Positions 62,562-64,000 of a stretch of 64,000 nt of DNA are shown piece by piece. Position numbers and translations under genes: made by a program. A model generated the notes under the pieces. It was not told where the DNA came from. It did not search any database and saw nothing but the letters and a program-made list of their open reading frames with translations. Position 1 is the stretch's first letter; every line of letters begins with the position of its first letter. Source of the DNA: Bacteroidota bacterium (GTDB lineage: Bacteria; Bacteroidota; Bacteroidia; Bacteroidales; UBA12077); contig JAHLLG010000002.1 of assembly GCA_020444275.1 (NCBI GenBank), forward strand, positions 793,991 through 857,990. The letters run 5' to 3'.

Positions 62562-64000
62562 ATGAGCGCACAATTTTCGTTAAAAGCACTATTTGGAGCT
62601 ATTCCAAAAACTTCTGTTTTAGAAGAGAAAGAGAACAAGTTAAAGCAGGAATATGAAGAGTTTACTGCTTATTCAGAATCAGAAGAACTAGCCCGTTTTA
62701 AAGAACTGGAGGCGTTTGTTAACTCTCCTGAATTTGAAAAAATCAAAAAGGAAATTAACGCGAAAAAGTATCCAGGCTCTGAAGCTTACGAGAAAGAGAA
62801 AAAATACAAAGAGCTTAAAAAATCGAAGCGCATTAAAACCTATTATCATGTGAAGGATTCGCAGGAATTAAAAGATTATGAATCGTTTAAAGACTCGGAA
62901 AAACTTGCCAATTATGAAGAGTTAAATCAGTTTTTTAATTCACCTGAATTTGAAGAGTTCAAGAAATCGCTCGAAGAACAAAAAAAGCAGAAAACACAGG
63001 AAATAAAAGATAAACAAGCAAAATATAAGGAGCTTAAGAAAAAATATGCATGGTTCTTTAAGCTAAAAGATTCCAAACAGCTAGCTGAGTTCAATAACTT
63101 TGAAGGATCAAAAGAGCTGGAAGATTATCTGGAATTAAAGAAATACATTGATTCGTTAGATTTTAATTCACTTGATAAAAAAGAAAATCCCGAAGAGTTT
63201 GCCAAACTTAATGAATATAAGAAGCTTTCCAAATCATCAAAAGTTAAAAACTATTTTAAATTTAAAGAATCTGATAAATACAAGAAATATCTTGAACTTG
63301 ATGGCTCACCTGAAATTGATGAATTTTTAGCTTTGGAAAAAGAAGTTACTTCCGATGAATTTAAAAAACACATTGAAGAGGTTAAAAATCTTAAATTTCA
63401 AAATACCGACGAATTCAAAAAACTACAGGAATATAAATCATTAAAGAAATCGCCTGAAATTAAGAAATATTTTAAGTTTAAAGACTCGGAAAAACTTGCC
63501 ATTTTTAAAGAACTAGATGGTTCTCAAGAAATAGCTGATTTTGAAGAGTTAGAAACCTATATTAATTCAGACGAATTTAAAGAAGAGAAAAAATATCTTC
63601 AAACTAAAGATAAATTCAAGCTTTCAGAAGAATACAAACAAGCTGAAGAGTACAAAGAGCTTAAAAATTCAGATAAGATTAAGTGGTATTTAAAACTTGA
63701 AAAGAAAAACGATTTTGATAAATTACATGAATGGAACTTAACGTTTGAAGATGATTTTGACCAAAATAAGCTGGATGTAGAAAAATGGATGAGTGGTTAT
63801 TTCTGGGGTAAGAATTTACTTCAGGATAGTTATGTGCAAGTTAACGAAAGACAATTTTTTAAAGATTCAAATATCGAAGTTTCAAATAGTAATTTAAAAA
63901 TTGTAACCAAGCAAGAAAAGGCTGAAGGAAAAGTGTGGGATCCATCAATGGGCTTCTATGCAAAAGAATTTGACTTTACATCTGGTTTGGTTAATACTGG
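62562..64000 (+). CDS. Partial: charged repeat protein joined to a GH16-like domain
   Basis: ATG at 62562; the gene runs off the window, so 479 codons are visible. There is no obvious signal peptide. Residues about 25-395 are a Lys/Glu-rich helical repeat with a period of roughly 70-80 residues and about five units; a unit contains YKELKKS, IKxYFKxKDS, LxxYxEL and SxEFxEF. From about 395 (LTFEDDFDQNKLDVEKW) a GH16/laminarinase-like beta domain begins. The repeat is unknown to me; the hydrolase call rests on the first 85 residues of that domain only. Confidence 0.75.
   Translation, partial: MSAQFSLKALFGAIPKTSVLEEKENKLKQEYEEFTAYSESEELARFKELEAFVNSPEFEKIKKEINAKKYPGSEAYEKEKKYKELKKSKRIKTYYHVKDSQELKDYESFKDSEKLANYEELNQFFNSPEFEEFKKSLEEQKKQKTQEIKDKQAKYKELKKKYAWFFKLKDSKQLAEFNNFEGSKELEDYLELKKYIDSLDFNSLDKKENPEEFAKLNEYKKLSKSSKVKNYFKFKESDKYKKYLELDGSPEIDEFLALEKEVTSDEFKKHIEEVKNLKFQNTDEFKKLQEYKSLKKSPEIKKYFKFKDSEKLAIFKELDGSQEIADFEELETYINSDEFKEEKKYLQTKDKFKLSEEYKQAEEYKELKNSDKIKWYLKLEKKNDFDKLHEWNLTFEDDFDQNKLDVEKWMSGYFWGKNLLQDSYVQVNERQFFKDSNIEVSNSNLKIVTKQEKAEGKVWDPSMGFYAKEFDFTSGLVNT

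Noticed and set aside
1-64000. tRNA, rRNA, CRISPR array or prophage
   Set aside because: No cloverleaf-like or rRNA sequence, no regularly spaced repeats and no phage structural genes were seen while reading.

Overview
The window reads as a chromosomal stretch of a low-GC Bacteroidota, most likely a marine or sediment Bacteroidales/Marinilabiliales-type organism. This is inferred from four signs. Several genes have the Bacteroidota promoter pattern TTTG-N19/20-TAnnTTTG. Shine-Dalgarno sites are weak and A-rich. The families are typical of the phylum (FAS1 lipoproteins, LytS/LytTR pairs, BlaI/M56 pairs, DarA/DarB-like enzymes, MocR regulators). Lipoprotein signals often end in Ser-Cys followed by acidic residues. 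No rRNA, tRNA, CRISPR array or prophage was seen.

Region by region. 1-1318: the tail of an upstream gene and a secreted TPR protein. 1319-11398: an AT-rich accessory island. Six genes, all on the minus strand, run Dcm cytosine methyltransferase, a protein with two GHKL ATPase modules (MORC/HSP90-like at the N-terminus, histidine-kinase-like at the C-terminus), a receiver-domain protein, an OLD-like ABC ATPase, a Vsr nuclease and a HARE-HTH protein. The island lies between two non-coding elements that share a 143-bp identical direct repeat, 9,560 bp apart. This is the most interesting part of the window: it looks like a restriction-type defence system with a built-in two-component relay. 11399-15976: a transglutaminase-like secreted protein, proline iminopeptidase and an SRAP protein. 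16402-21533: an SOS mutagenesis cluster, lexA, dinB and dnaE2. 21804-24953: membrane proteins and an acyltransferase operon whose promoter region resembles that of lexA. 25052-28191: a second restriction-modification pair.

28344-35075 is mostly housekeeping and envelope genes (sugar-isomerase-like protein, four-domain FAS1 lipoprotein, YkgJ-type protein, MsrA, ferredoxin, CPBP protease). 35298-39842 holds a LytS/LytR two-component pair and a BlaI/BlaR1-type pair with three palindromic operators. 39890-50504 holds a redox membrane protein with a small Cys-rich lipoprotein, a K+ channel, dipeptidase, OsmC, Pcm, a nucleotidyltransferase, a Na+ symporter and a MocR regulator. 51042-59513 holds a tandem adenylate kinase whose second half looks dead, a DarA/DarB-like pair, a DUF218 protein, an M14 peptidase and a DUF427 protein. 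59693-64000 holds an M3-like metallopeptidase lipoprotein, a REP-associated (RAYT-type) transposase with matching hairpins on both sides, and the first 1.4 kb of a gene that joins a charged repeat region to a GH16-like domain.

How the parts may work together: the island methyltransferase would mark self DNA, the two ATPases and the receiver protein would sense and relay, and Vsr, possibly with the OLD-like ATPase, would cut. LexA would control the error-prone polymerases next to it. BlaI probably represses its own operon through the three operators. These functional links are inferred from gene order and motifs. No database search was possible.
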